Below, piece after piece: positions 32,658 to 43,066 of a stretch of 64,000 nucleotides of DNA. The DNA is from Vitrella brassicaformis. Its lineage: Eukaryota > Sar > Vitrellaceae. The stretch lies in contig CDMY01001000.1 in assembly GCA_001179505.1 (NCBI GenBank), forward strand, positions 163,605-227,604. Reading direction: 5' to 3'. Numbering within the stretch: position 1 is the stretch's first letter; each line of letters opens with the position of its first letter. Position numbers and translations under genes: made by a program. The notes below the pieces were generated by a model. That model was given only the letters and a program-made list of their open reading frames with translations. It was not told the origin of the DNA and searched no databases.

Positions 32658-33949
32658 CTGGCCTGTGGTGTCGGTGTGTCCGTCTTGACGATGCCGTACA
32701 TGGCCGTGTTGATGTCAAATGGCGCCTGGTCCGTCTCGCCAGCCATCGTCAGGACGGCGGCCATGTCGGCCAGCGAGGCGCCGAGTCGCTTTCTGCGGTA
32801 GTAGTCGACCATGCGGCCGATGTGGTCGGGATCGACCACCTCCACCGCACGGCTGCTGGACCACCTGACGGCACACAAGCAGTGACCAGCACATCGGTGT
32901 GTCGTTGTGTGTTGCTGTGATGTGCTCACAGGTCAAATCGGTGGCTGAGTGCGATGTCGCCCATCTCGTCCACAGTGGACTGAGTGGTCGAGATGAGCTG
33001 ACCGCACACCTCGACCGACCGAATGGCATCGCCGCCACTCAGAGGCAGCAGAAAGGACTCGACGGCCTAAGACACACACAGCCACAACCATCAGACCAAC
33101 GGCCTCTCTCTCTCTCTCTCTCTCTCTCCCCCACCCTCTCTGCTCATGTCGTCACCTGAATCTCGTTGTCGAGGTTGTCGCGTCGTGTGTTGGCGGCCCG
33201 CAGCTGCCCCTCCAGCCGGGCCCTCTCAGCGGCATATGCCCTTACAATGCCCTCGAGCTTCCTGACTGTGTCGCCGCTGCCGGGAGGCATGTCAGTGGCC
33301 GTCAGCCGGGGCACAGAAGTGCCACTGTGAATGGCCTCTGTGGCATCCTTGTCGAGAGGCATCATCAACAACTTGACCCAGAAGCCATGGCGACCTGCAA
33401 CACACACACCACACACAGACAGCCAAAGGAATAATGACGACACAAGGAGAGTGTGTCATCGCCTTCATTGCCCTCACCCTTGTCGCGCTTGGCCACTTCA
33501 TTGAGCAGGTGGCCGACCGACGCCGCTTTGCCGGCGCTGCGAAGGGTCTCGGCGTTGAGGATGGCCTTGTGGACGGCCTTGAAGGCCTTTGGGCAGATGT
33601 CGACGAACACCCGCTGGCTGTCGTCCTTGACGAGTCGGACCTCCCAGCAGCCGCCGAAGAGGGCCGCCAGCAGAGTGCCCTCCACCCCCTCTCCCCGAGT
33701 CATGTGCTGCCGCCTGACGCTCATCAGATGGCCGCCCACATTCAGCAGCAAAGTGTCGTCAGGCGAGGCCGCCGAGGGGTCCGATGTGTGGTGCTGCTGC
33801 CTCTCTCGCTGGGCGTCCTCGTCAGCCTGGCGGATGTGTGCGTGCAGCTGGCTGATGGCGTCACCGATGGCTGTCACGGGCACGTGCAGCTCATTGAGAA
33901 TCGCATGGGCGCTGAATTGGTGAGCGACCAACTCGGCCTTCATCGTCAC
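32654..33949 (-). CDS. BTB/T1 (KCTD-like) coiled-coil protein, intact copy
   Basis: Minus-strand exons 33949-33478, 33394-33156, 33066-32930 and 32871-32654, all in phase. Exon 1: an N-terminal helix (HAILNELHVPVTAIGDAISQ), then the BTB/T1 core LLLNVGGHLMSVRR, GTLLAALFGGCWEVR, DDSQRVFVDICPKAF, KAVHKAILNAETL. Exon 2: WVKLLMMPLDKDA and a coiled coil (RARLEGQLRAANTRRDNL). Exon 3: FLLPLSGGDAIRSVEVCG, TVDEMGDIALSHRFDL. Exon 4: VDPDHIGRMVDYYRRKRLG, APFDINTAMYGI, ending QAR. T1-type BTB domains oligomerise and often act as cullin-3 substrate adaptors. The start MTMKAEL is the first in-frame ATG and is conserved, diverged, in the 10.9 kb copy. An FKBP-like cassette follows directly. Confidence 0.82.
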
Positions 33950-34392
33950 ACCGCAACAGATCTCTCACCGGCAGTGGCTGAACCACACACAGACAGACCG
34001 ATACGAACGGATCTGTGTGTTTCTCTATTGCTTTTGCTTCGTCTTTCCCACCTGATGCTCGCGCCTGTCCCCTTTCAGCCCTTTGAGTAGCGGCAGCGGT
34101 TCCTGGCGGGGTTTCAGAGCCCTTTCGAGTGAGAGAGCGGTTTCACGGAATGAGTTCACTGCGAGCTTGACGGAAAGAAGGGAAACGGCGTGAGCTGAGG
34201 GCCGAACGGCGCATCATAGTGAGCTGAGTGGGCTGGTTGACCGACATCAGAAGTCGCTTTGGCAGATCACTCATCAGCCGCAGCGCAGTAGAGGTGAGCT
34301 CCTCCAAAACGAGAGAGAAGATCTGATGCGACGCGATGCGTCACTGTGGATGGGCGGCGGCATGTGTGTGTGTGTGTGTGTGCAGGAGGGCC
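33950..34392. promoter_or_regulatory. Divergent 5' region: BTB gene (-) and GLLDG-FKBP gene (+)
   Basis: 33990-34020 carries the BTB upstream motif (CGAACGGATCTGTG). 34180-34292 is the shared leader exon (GAGCTGAGTGGGCTGG, TTTGGCAGATCACTCATC), ending CAGTAGAG|GTGAGC. The 11 kb region has the same divergent arrangement, so the two gene types were duplicated as a unit. Confidence 0.6.
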
Positions 34393-35005
34393 ATGAGTGA
34401 CCGTGTTGTCGGACTGCTGGACGGCCATTTCGTCTATGCTGATGGCCATGGCGGCTATGCTGTGAAGGTTGAGGGCGAGCGGGTGGCCATCGACCCGTCA
34501 TTCAACAGAGATATCAAGTAGCACAAACACCAGCAGTGAGCGACCGAGCCGCACTCAGCCGTGTTGAGCATTTCTGATTTGGTGTGCCATTCTGTGTGTC
34601 AGGCCATCTGTCGCTGGTGCCAAGCGCCGCCGTCAGGACGATCACAACGGGCCACAGCAGCCGGCAGCAGCAGCAGCGGCGGCGGCCAGTGATAGCAACG
34701 GCATCACCATCCCTGAGGGCTTTGTGCGCCTCCCCACTGGCGCGTATCACAAGGTGGTAGAGGAGGGCACCGGCAGAGTGCCGACCCTCAATGACCGCGT
34801 CAAGTTCGACTGGATTGCGTGGCGCGACGCATTCGACGGCCAGAACAAAGCATTCGATGATCGTGGGTGGGTGATTCGTGTGTCTGATTGGGCTGAGTGG
34901 TTTCGTGAGGCGATGCTGTCGATGAGGGAGGGGGAGGTGAGGCGGATCCGCCTGCCAGACGTTGATATCCGCTACCGTCAGCTGCGGTTGATCAGCATAG
35001 AGTAG
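34393..35005 (+). CDS. GLLDG-module / FKBP-like gene, first exon altered
   Basis: The ATG at 34393 starts MSDRVVGLLDGHFVYADGHG and runs to AIDPSFNRDIK, where a TAG (34519) stands in place of the FCFKHH found at 42.4 kb; about ten bases (TTCTGCTTCA) are missing. A GTAGCA donor at the deletion could rescue splicing, otherwise this exon truncates. Exon 2, 34603-35005, is open throughout: AKRRRQDDHNG, poly-Ala, GITIPEGFVRLPTG, YHKVVEEGTGRVPTLNDRV, AWRDAFDGQNKAFDD, EAMLSMREGEVRRI, YRQLRLISIE, TAG. This FKBP-like domain looks intact. Confidence 0.65.
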
Positions 35006-36954
35006 GAGAGAGAGAGTGCACACACACACTCGTGTGTGTGGCCGGGGGCTCTTCACTCGTCGCCTGGCTGACTGTGTGCCTCGGTGTTGAGCGATGGAGT
35101 GAGCGTATCGTCATGGCTGTCTGTAAGATCTGTCTGCGATGAGTTTAGAAGCGAGTGAGCCGACGAGTTGCTTATCGGTCGGCCACTCACAACCTCTCTC
35201 GCTCTGTGTGTGTGTGTCTGTCTGTCTGTCTGTCTGATTGGTCTTCTTTTTGTCTGCTTGTTCGTCAAGTGATCTCTTCGTCCGCTGTGTGTGTGTGTGT
35301 CTGTGTCTGTCTCTACGCGTCTGTTTATATGGAGGTTGGAGTGTGGGGCGGTCAATTGAGCACCGGCGGGTCAGTCAGTCAGTCAGTCAGTCAGTCAGAT
35401 AAACGGCCTCTCCTCTCTTTCTCTACGCCCTGACAGATAGACAGACAGACAGCCATACAAAGAGACCTGTTGTGTTTGTTTGTCTGCATATGGCGGCCGC
35501 CCGACTGATAGACAGACAGCCGAGTGGCCCTACCTCTGTCTGTCTGTGTGCCTTTCCTTTGCACCGGTCGGCTGTGTCGACGGCCGACATGGTGTGTGCA
35601 GCCGCTGACTGACTGAATGGATAGCTGGCCAGCGAGAGGAACGGACGGAGGCACACACGACAGAGCAGCCGAGGGATTCAGACAGCCTGAAATGTGAGAT
35701 ACCCTTTTGAGCAGCCGGCCATTCTGATATGATGTTCGTTGGTGCTGCTGGACAGACAGACAGACAGCGGTGGATGGCTAGATGGTCCCTTCTCGGCAGC
35801 AGACTGCTTAGCTAGGGCGAGTGCCCTCTGGGGGGGGGGGGTGAGGGAGGTGGGGGTGTGTGTCGGCTGCATCTTCCTGACTGCTTAGATGTGTCGATAG
35901 CAAACGGATCGATGCGATTAATCCGATCAATGCAGTGAGACACATTATTGCATCTCGTCGACACAGTCAGTTTGATGGACACTGCCATGTAGAGTCGATG
36001 TCCACACGCACACACACATTCACCCCCGATGAGGTCTGCCTGCCGACAGTCACAGACACAGACACTAAGGAGATCAGCCGGCCGTCGCCCGCAGCCAGGC
36101 AGACATGCATTAAGTGGATGGATGGACGGGCGAGGGAAGTGGCTTCTGTGCCGCAATCATGCGTGGATGTATGTAGTTGTACAAGCAGGCGACAGCCGGT
36201 GACAACCGCCCAGAGCCGCCTTCGTTTCTCAACATTGTAACGTCAACTGATGGCAGACACACAAATACACACGGCAAGAGACGTGTGTGTATCTGTGTCT
36301 AGGTGGAGCGCTCGAAGTGGTCGGCATGGCACGCTCTGGATGGCCTGCCATGTCGCGAGGCGATGCACCAGTTTGTGAATATGATGGACAGGGTTGTGCC
36401 CGACTGGCGGGCGCATGCTAAGTGGGGGGATCAGGGACGATAGATAAGCCGTCATCGGCTGATAAGTCGTTTGCGCTATCTCTCTCTCTCTCTCCCTCTC
36501 TCTCTCTCCCTCTCTGCGTGCGTGGCGGGTGTGATTTGTGGGAGCGTTTTGTGTGTGAGATGGATGAGGGTACGAGAGCATTCATGGAACAAACAAATGC
36601 TACACCGAAAAAAGTCATCACGGTCCGATACAGCTCACGGCAGAGGACACTCACCCATCCCCTCATGACATGAGTGGACATCATGCACACCAACATCAGC
36701 GGCCTGATAAAAATGTGCGCTTTTCTTCATGCCCCTGCCCTTGCACACACGCTGGACAATTCACGACACATCCACGCATAGAGAGTGATATGGCTAGTAA
36801 AATCACAAGGCATTTCCTCTTTGCCACTCAAATCTCAGACACACAGTCAGCCAGACAACGAGGGAAGAGCCCCCGGCCGCATGCACACGAATGTGTGACA
36901 CACACAGCCGCCCCCACGTGTGTGTGAGTGTGTGTGTGTGTGGACTCTCTCTCT
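35006..36954. other. Gene-free region built of duplicated blocks
   Basis: 35006-35560 is repeated at 39421-39890 (TTGAGCGATGGAGTGAGCGT, GATCTGTCTGCGATGAGTTT). 35760-36060 is repeated at 43920-44215 (CGGCAGCAGACTGCTTAGCT). 36705-36880 repeats 8770-8960. GTCA and GACA runs at 35370-35395 and 35750-35770. About 36300-36440 has a short open minus frame of no clear family. A conserved 3' element occupies 36862-36958 before the next remnant. Confidence 0.55.
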
Positions 36955-36990
36955 CCTACTCTATGCTGATCAAACGCAGCTGACGGAAGG
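36955..36990 (-). pseudogene. FKBP-like cassette remnant, last ~10 codons
   Basis: The minus strand retains CGTCAGCTGCGTTTGATCAG followed by CATAGAGTAGG, the end of the domain (RQLRLISIE, stop). Homology to the cassette stops at about 36990, where unrelated sequence begins. The accompanying 3' element is complete. Confidence 0.7.
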
Positions 36991-37272
36991 GAGGTACTTT
37001 CTGTGTCTTCCACCGCCCCCGGCTGGCACCGCCTCGCCGGCTCTCTGTTGTCAAGAACCGACCAAGAAGGTGAGAGCCGCCAGAGAGAAGACGCAGCAAT
37101 CAGCACGGCCACACCAGCGTCACATCCACACCAACCAAACAAGGCGACACCACCAAAACCAACAGGCTCTCTTTCGACCGGCAAGCGAACATCATCCCAG
37201 CACACACATTGACGGCACCATGGTTTGTAGACAGCAAGCATACACATACACACACATACACACACATACACA

Positions 37273-37314
<42 letters not shown>

Positions 37315-37481
37315 ACCTGCCACTATCTTCAGGCACCGGATGAGCGTCACGTGCACGCAGACCCTTTTTCCACTACCCCTACATACTCTCAGCTACCGAG
37401 GAACAGCCTTTGGTCGAGCTCTTCACCGACGCCTGGTGTCGCTTGAGCTGGTGGATGAGGGCGTGGTAGTGCTGCAGCGGC

Positions 37482-38500
37482 TCACGCAGCTTGGGGTATA
37501 GCACCACCCGAAGTCGGGGAAATTGGCGGAATCGCCTGGAAAATCGGCTGCGGGAGCGGCGAGGGATCGATCCCCGGCAGCCTGGGGCTGTAAGTCGGCT
37601 GCGTGATCGGCCGGAGCGGCGGGGGATCGATCCCCGGCAGCCTGGGGCTGTAAGTCGGCTGCGGGATCGGCCTGGGGCTGTAAGTCGGCTGCGGGAACGG
37701 CGAGGGATCGATCCCCGGCAGCCTCCCGCCGTCAGTCGGCTGCGGAATCTCCAAGACGACGTCCTCGATGCCGTATTGTCCGAAGGGGGTCTCATATACG
37801 TCGGCCCCCTGGGACGCATTGCTGTCCTTGACCAGCCACCTGCAGCAAAGAAACAGACAGACAGACAGACAGACAGACAGCCAAATAGAGAGAGGGAGAG
37901 AGAGAGAGACGGAGAGCCGAACAAAGTGCCTCCTCCTCACTTACATCAACTGGCCGTCTTCTGTTGTCTTATAGCCAAAGATCACCACTGCATGAGCGCC
38001 GGCAGGCGTTTGATAAGCGACTGAATCAAGGCAAAGTACAGAAGCCAGCATCTCGCTTGTTGTTGTTGCTGTTGGCTGTTGTTGCCGGTCACCTGACACG
38101 ACAGGCCCTGACCGTTTGAGAGACCTGAGGCCACATGAACAGAGGAGAAGAACAGAGCTCGTCGAAAGTGCGGCTGCGGCATTGGCTTTGCAGGCCGCTA
38201 CCTGCGGATCTCGTCTTGCCCCTGAAGGCGCTTTGGGGGGATTCCAGTCAGAGATTCCAGTACCTTCTCAGGATACCCCTCCCTCTCAGACCCGCAGTGA
38301 GGCATCGCCTGGGGAGGTACTGGAACCAGTCGAGTGTTGCTGGGGATGTTGCTACCCGACAGGAACCAGCACCTCAGTGCCGTGACCGCCGAGTGGAACC
38401 AGCACGTGCCGAGGTGTTGTTGGATGGGTTCCTCAAGGACCGGGCAGAGAGCAGGGAAGGCATCTCGGCAGTCGAAGCTTGGTGGCAGCCAGTCCGACAT
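37482..38500 (-). CDS. Papain-like (C1) cysteine protease-like protein with proline repeat tail
   Basis: Minus-strand exons about 38500-38202, 38173-38093, 38020-37945 and 37839-37482. Exon 1 reads LPPSFDCRDAFPALCPVLEE then HLGTCWFHSAVTALR, matching the C1 pattern LP.SFD.RD...C.SCWAF with the catalytic Cys in TCW but a degenerate GxCGS. Exon 3 has AHAVVIFGYK (catalytic His) and exon 4 WLVKDSN (Asn), in the right order. There is no propeptide or signal peptide; the frame starts at MSDWLPP. The phase between exons 2 and 3 does not close by eye. The tail is a tandem repeat of QPTYSPRLPGIDP type encoded by a ~60-bp DNA repeat. Activity is uncertain. Confidence 0.65.
37545..37745. repeat. ~60-bp tandem repeat inside the protease tail
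   Basis: Units carry GATCGATCCCCGGCAGCCTG then GGGCTGTAAGTCGGCTGCG. Two full 60-bp units (about 37555-37614, 37615-37674) and partial ones are present. On the minus strand they encode the Pro/Gly repeats of the protease-like protein. Confidence 0.8.
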
Positions 38501-38798
38501 CTCTCAGTTCGCTTGGTCTGTGTTTGGCCGTGGGACTACGCTGATGTTGGCACGCAACAGTCAGGATCCATTGCGAGCTTGGCAGGGAGAGGGCGTTGCA
38601 GAGGGCGAAGGGCGTGCCGATAGTGAGCTGAGTGGTTTGCTTGACCGACATCAGAAGTCATTTTGGCAGATCACTCATCGGCCGCAACACAGTAGAGGTG
38701 AGCTCCTCCAAAACGAGAGAGAAGATCTGATGCGACGCGATGCGATGCGGCGCTGTGTGTGTGGGCGTCATGTGCCCGTGTGTGTGTGCAGGAGGGCC

Positions 38799-39420
38799 AT
38801 GAGTGACCGTGTTGTCGGGCTGCTGGACGGCTATGCCGTTTATGAGGACGGCCACGGCGGCTATGAGGCGGACGTTAGAGGGCAGCGAGTGGCCATCAAG
38901 CTCTCGTTCCATTCGCACATCAAGTTCTGCTTCGAACACCACGACGTGAGCGGCCGAGCCTCACACAGGTGTGTTGCACTCTGACTGACTTGCTGCCCTT
39001 TTGTGTGTCAGGCCATCTGCCCGTTCCAAGCGCCGCCGTCAAGACGACCACAACGGGCCACCAGCAGCAGCAGCCGCCGCTGCAGCAGTGGGCGAGGGAG
39101 CGGCGGTCAGCAATGGCAACATTCCTGAGGGCTTCGTGCGGCTCCCCAGCGGTCGCTACCACAAGGTCGTGCAGGAGGGCACCGGCAGAGTGCCCACCGC
39201 CGACCAGCGCGTCAAATTCGACGAGATTGGGTTTACTGATGCATTCGACGGCCAGAACAAAGTCTCCGATTACCGTGAGTGGGTGATTCGTGTGTTTGAT
39301 GGGATTGAGTGGTTCCGTGAGGCGGTGCTGTCGATGAGAGAGGGGGAGGTCAGGGAGATCATCACGCCAATCGGATCTGCGCCCACCTACCGTCAGCTGC
39401 GGTTGATCAGCATAGAATAG
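38799..39420 (+). CDS. GLLDG-module / FKBP-like protein
   Basis: The ATG at 38799 lies just after a (TG)n acceptor: MSDRVVGLLDGYAVYEDGHG, then AIKLSFHSHIKFCFEHHD and a GTGAGC donor. Exon 2 (from about 39013 or 39030 to 39420) encodes the basic linker SKRRRQDDHNG, poly-Ala, NIPEGFVRLPSG and the cassette YHKVVQEGTGRVPTADQRV, FTDAFDGQNK, EAVLSMREGEVREI, YRQLRLISIE, TAG at 39418. Using the acceptor shared with sister genes gives the wrong phase; an AG 19 bases further in restores the frame. The leader exon (38600-38699) is homologous to those at 11.5, 34.2 and 42.1 kb. Confidence 0.7.
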
Positions 39421-40579
39421 GAGAGAGTGCACACACACACAAATGAGTGGGGGCGGCTGTGTGTGTCACACTCATTCATGTGTGTGGCCGGGGGCTCTTC
39501 CCTCGTCGACTGGCTGACTCTGAGCCTCTCGGTGTTGAGCGATGGAGTGAGCGTCTCGTCAAAGCTGTCTATAAGATCTGTCTGCGATGAGTTTCGAAGC
39601 GAGTGTTGTCTGTCTGATTGGTCTTCTTTTTGTCTGCTTCTTCGTCAAGTGATCTCTCCGCCCGGCTGTGTGTGTGTGGGTGTGTTATGTAGATACATCA
39701 CTCCAGGTTGGAGTGAAGGGCGGGTAAGTGAGCACCAGCGAGTCAGTCAGTCAGTCAGATAAACGGCCTCTTCTCTCTTTCTCTACAGACAGCCATACAA
39801 AGGGACTCGTTGTGTTTGTTTGTCTGCATATGGCGGCCTCCCGACTGATAGACAGACAGCCGAGTGGCCCTACCTCTGTCTGTCTGTGTGCCTTTCCTTT
39901 GCACCGGTCGGCTGTGTCGATGGCCGACATGGCTTGTGTCCAGCCGCTGACTGACTGGATAGCTGGCCAGCGAGAGGGAGGGAGGCACACAGGGTGTGGG
40001 ACAGGGTTTTTGTGTGCACTCTCTCTCTCTCTGTCTGTGCGTGTCAGGGTGGGTGTGCGTAAGTGACACGAATAATGCGACTCGTTGTGTCTGTTTGCAC
40101 GGCGGCCGATCGTTTGATAGACAGCCAAGCGGCCCTGTCTGCTCACCGATGGAACGAGGGATGGATACCTCTCTGCTGTGATGCTGCGGTCCATCCATCC
40201 ACACGGTGTACCGACATATAGAGCAGCCGAGACAGATCGGTGGATGGACGGATGGGCCATTCACTTGACGGATTTAGGCGATTGTATGTGCAGCATATTG
40301 CCAATAGGCTTACTGACTGACTGAGAGAGAGAGGGGAAGGGGAAGCCAGCCTCTCTGTGTGTGTGTGTGTGTTGTGCTGCGTTATATAGCTTGCTGCAGG
40401 GAGGGAGGGTGACGATGTGCCCATCATGGACTCTCTCTCTCTCTCTCTGTGGTGTGGTCAATTCATTCAGTCAGCCATCGTGGGGGAAGCCGTGCATCAG
40501 TGAGTCTGACAAAAAACGGGAAAACACTCATCAGTCCACGGCATACAATCAGTCCGATAGCCAGGCACCAGTCAAACCC
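39421..40579. other. Gene-free region, duplicate of 35.0-35.6 kb in its first part
   Basis: A conserved 3' element (39421-39512) is followed by the block shared with 35006-35560, GTCA and TC runs, and a stretch around 39830-39960 that again repeats 35500-35640. No exon chain. Confidence 0.5.
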
Positions 40580-41758
40580 TCACCCAATTGGCGGCCACCA
40601 CCCCAGCCCCACCCCCACCAGTGTGCCCCCACTGATCACGTCGGTCTCCAGGTCAAAGTGCCGCAGCACGCCACACCACAGGGGCATCGACATCGGGAAG
40701 CGCTGGGCGAGCGGCTGTGACGGATCGTCGACAGGTGCCTCGGCGGTCCACAGATGCATGGCGTGAGGCCCCACCGTCAGATGTGCAACAGCGGTCTCGC
40801 CCGGCCGGAATCCGCTCGCTATCACCCGTCGATGGTCACTTGCATCAGCAGCATTCAGATTGCCTTGGTCGTAGCGATGGTCCACAGCGATACCCAGATC
40901 CTCGGGGATGCCCTCGGTCAGCAGACGGTCACGGCGAGAGTCGCCATGGCCGATGGGCGCGATCAGCACCACATTATAGTTCCACCAGCAAAGGATATCG
41001 TGCAGCAGAAGCGCCGAAAAGGCGGGAAAGAGTTCGTGGTCGCCCGAATTAGCAAATCGGACGGCGGGGTCGGTCCGCTTGTAGCCGCGAGCATAGCGAT
41101 GCCCAACCGGGAGGTCACCAAAAGGCACCACGCGAAACGACCTATGGCCGATCCGATAGCCCCCATAGCGCCGATCCGATAGCCACAGCGCCAGGCTGGT
41201 CCCATTGTTGTTGAGTAGGTGGCCGAAGAGGCGGCCATTGTTGTTGAGTAGGTGGCCGAAGAGGCGGTAGATGGCCATGGCCAGGGGCAGCTCGTGGAAT
41301 GTCGCCATCTCCCACGAGTGAGCCGACAGCCGCAGGGGCAGAGCCGCATTGGGTGTGAGCCGACAGATGGCGGCCAGCCGAATGAAGTGCCCCATCGCCC
41401 GCCACTCGTCGCCACTGCCGGCTGCAAGCACGTAGGCCACCTTCAGGCCGCCCTCCAGATCGCCGATGTCGAAGTCCAGGACGTCCTGCACGCTCAGACG
41501 ACTCATTACCGCCTCGACGTGCTGCTTGACGAGCTGCAGCATCATGTCCACTTTGTGGGGGTGGCTGTTGCTGCTCTTGGCGATGAGTGAGAGGAGTGTA
41601 GCCCGTCTGGCGGCGTGAGGCGACATTGCCATGTCGGCCGCCCTGCCGATGGCCATGCCGAGCAGAGAGGGGACCGACGAAGGAAGAGGCTGGGATGAGG
41701 GCGTCGCACCAGTCGGCTGCATGGCCGTCACACTCAGCCCTGACGTGATCAGAAACAC
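40580..41758 (-). CDS. 392-codon intronless protein, family unknown
   Basis: The longest uninterrupted frame in the window. It starts MFLITSGLSVTAMQPTG (weakly hydrophobic) and is open to a TAG/TGA at 40580. Helical N-terminal half (QLVKQHVEAVMSRLSVQDVL, AMGHFIRLAAICRL), then a more mixed C-terminal half with WWNYNVVLIAPIGHGDSRRD, GETAVAHLTVGPHAMHLWT and PLWCGVLRHFDLETDV. An exact 33-bp tandem duplication (41202-41234, 41235-41267) repeats RLFGHLLNNNG, so the gene tolerates in-frame slippage. Codon use resembles neighbouring genes. I recognise no family. It lies right behind a piece of BTB-gene 5' sequence (41830-41960). Confidence 0.6.
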   Translation of the reverse strand: MFLITSGLSVTAMQPTGATPSSQPLPSSVPSLLGMAIGRAADMAMSPHAARRATLLSLIAKSSNSHPHKVDMMLQLVKQHVEAVMSRLSVQDVLDFDIGDLEGGLKVAYVLAAGSGDEWRAMGHFIRLAAICRLTPNAALPLRLSAHSWEMATFHELPLAMAIYRLFGHLLNNNGRLFGHLLNNNGTSLALWLSDRRYGGYRIGHRSFRVVPFGDLPVGHRYARGYKRTDPAVRFANSGDHELFPAFSALLLHDILCWWNYNVVLIAPIGHGDSRRDRLLTEGIPEDLGIAVDHRYDQGNLNAADASDHRRVIASGFRPGETAVAHLTVGPHAMHLWTAEAPVDDPSQPLAQRFPMSMPLWCGVLRHFDLETDVISGGTLVGVGLGWWPPIG

Positions 41759-41829
41759 ACAAAATAGCAGTTGTTTGCAGCATCAACAGGCTCCCGGTCG
41801 GTCCCTGCCCTCTTACCCTCGCTAAGCGG

Positions 41830-41960
41830 CACAAACAACGGCCAACTCGGCCTCCATCATCGCAGCACAACAAATCCCTCACCGGCAGTGCCTCAACCAC
41901 ACACAGACACACAGACACCGATGTGAACGGATCTGTGAGTTTCGATTGCCTGTGGCTCTC
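41830..41960 (-). pseudogene. BTB-gene 5' end remnant
   Basis: The minus strand keeps the BTB upstream motif (GATGTGAACGGATCTGTGAG, inverted) and a start (MMEAELAV) like MTMKAELVA at 33949, then a stop after about 12 codons. The BTB body is absent and the unknown 392-codon ORF follows, so the promoter region of a BTB copy may now serve that ORF. Confidence 0.55.
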
Positions 41961-42250
41961 CAAGGGGGGAATAAAACGCCTCCTTCTCCGAACCCTTCTC
42001 CGTTACGTGCGAGCTTGACCCCGAAGGAGAAGAGAAGCGGTCATCAGCTGAGAGGAAGGTGTCGATAGAGTGAGCTGAGTTGGTTGGCTGTCGAGATCTG
42101 ACGTCGCTTTGGCAGATCACCCATCGGCCGCAGCGCGCCAGTAGAGGTGAGCACCGCCGAAATGAGAGAGAGAAGATCTGATGCGATGCGATCTGCTCAC
42201 TGTGGATGGGCGGCGTCGTGTGCCCGTGTGTGTGTGTGTGCAGGAGGGCC

Positions 42251-42532
42251 ATGAGTGAGCGTGTTGTCGGGCTGCTGGACGGCCGTGATGTCTATGAGGA
42301 CGGCCGTGATGTCTATGAGGACGGCCACGGCGGCTATGCTGTGAAGGTTGAGGGCGAGCGGGTGGCCATCGACCCGTCATTCAACAGAGATGTCAAGTTC
42401 TGCTTCAAACACCACCAGTGAGCGACCGAGCCGCACACAGCCGTGTTGAGCATTTCTGACTTGGTGTGCCATTCTGTGTGTCAGGCCATCCAAGCGCCGC
42501 GGTCAGGACCAGCACAACGGGCCACAGCAGCC

Positions 42533-42587
<55 letters not shown>

Positions 42588-43066
42588 GCGGCGGCGGCGG
42601 CCAGCGATAGCAACGGCATCACCATCCCGAGGTGAGGAGCCCTTGCCTCTCTCTGTTGCTTATGCCTCGTGTGTGGCTGGTGATTGGCGTTGTGGCTGCT
42701 CTCTCTTTCTCTCTGTGTGTGTGTGTCATCGGCAGTCCCTTCGTTGGCGGCGGCGCCACTCTGCGCCGTCGGACCGGCACATTGCCATTGTCTGGTGCGC
42801 GATATGAGGTGGTGCAGGAGGGCACCGGCAGAGTGCCCACACTCAACGACACCGTCAAGTACGACTGGGTTGAGTGGTCTGATGCATTCGACGGGCGGGA
42901 CAAAGTCCTCGATAGGCGTGGGCTGGTGTGGCGTGTGTCTGGTGTGGCGGGTAACTGGTTGAGTGAGGCGTTGGTAACGATGAGGGAGGGCGAAGTGAGG
43001 CAAATCAGACTGCCAGCGGAATGGCCTGTCCCTTACGGTCAGCTGCGTTTGATCAGCATAGAGTAG
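42251..43066 (+). CDS. GLLDG-module / FKBP-like protein with poly-Ala linker
   Basis: Exons 42251-42417, 42485-42631 and 42736-43066 are in phase. Exon 1: MSERVVGLLDGRDVYEDG with an exact 21-bp duplication (42281-42301, 42302-42322) repeating RDVYEDG, then HGGYAVKVEGERVAIDP...DVKFCFKHH. Exon 2: SKRRGQDQHNGPQQP and about 20 alanines from a GCA repeat. Exon 3: cassette PFVGGGATLRRRTGTLP, ARYEVVQEGTGRVPTLNDTV, EWSDAFDGRDK, EALVTMREGEVRQI, YGQLRLISIE, TAG at 43064. This is the clearest complete GLLDG-FKBP gene. The cassette and its intron are of the same type as the 22.7, 27.0 and 45.0 kb copies. Confidence 0.8.
42533..42592. repeat. (GCA)n microsatellite in coding sequence
   Basis: About 20 GCA/GCG units in exon 2 of the gene above; in the spliced frame it encodes alanine, not glutamine. 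Homologous positions at 34665-34690 and 39060-39095 have shorter runs, so its length is variable among copies. Confidence 0.85.

Noticed and set aside
38334-38984. Continuous plus frame running into the GLLDG module
   Set aside because: The region before 38799 overlaps the protease 5' end and the shared leader, contains a (TG)n acceptor just before the ATG, and the leader is non-coding in sister loci.
42532-42592. Polyglutamine tract
   Set aside because: The spliced frame reads the GCA repeat as alanine; glutamine appears only in an unused frame.
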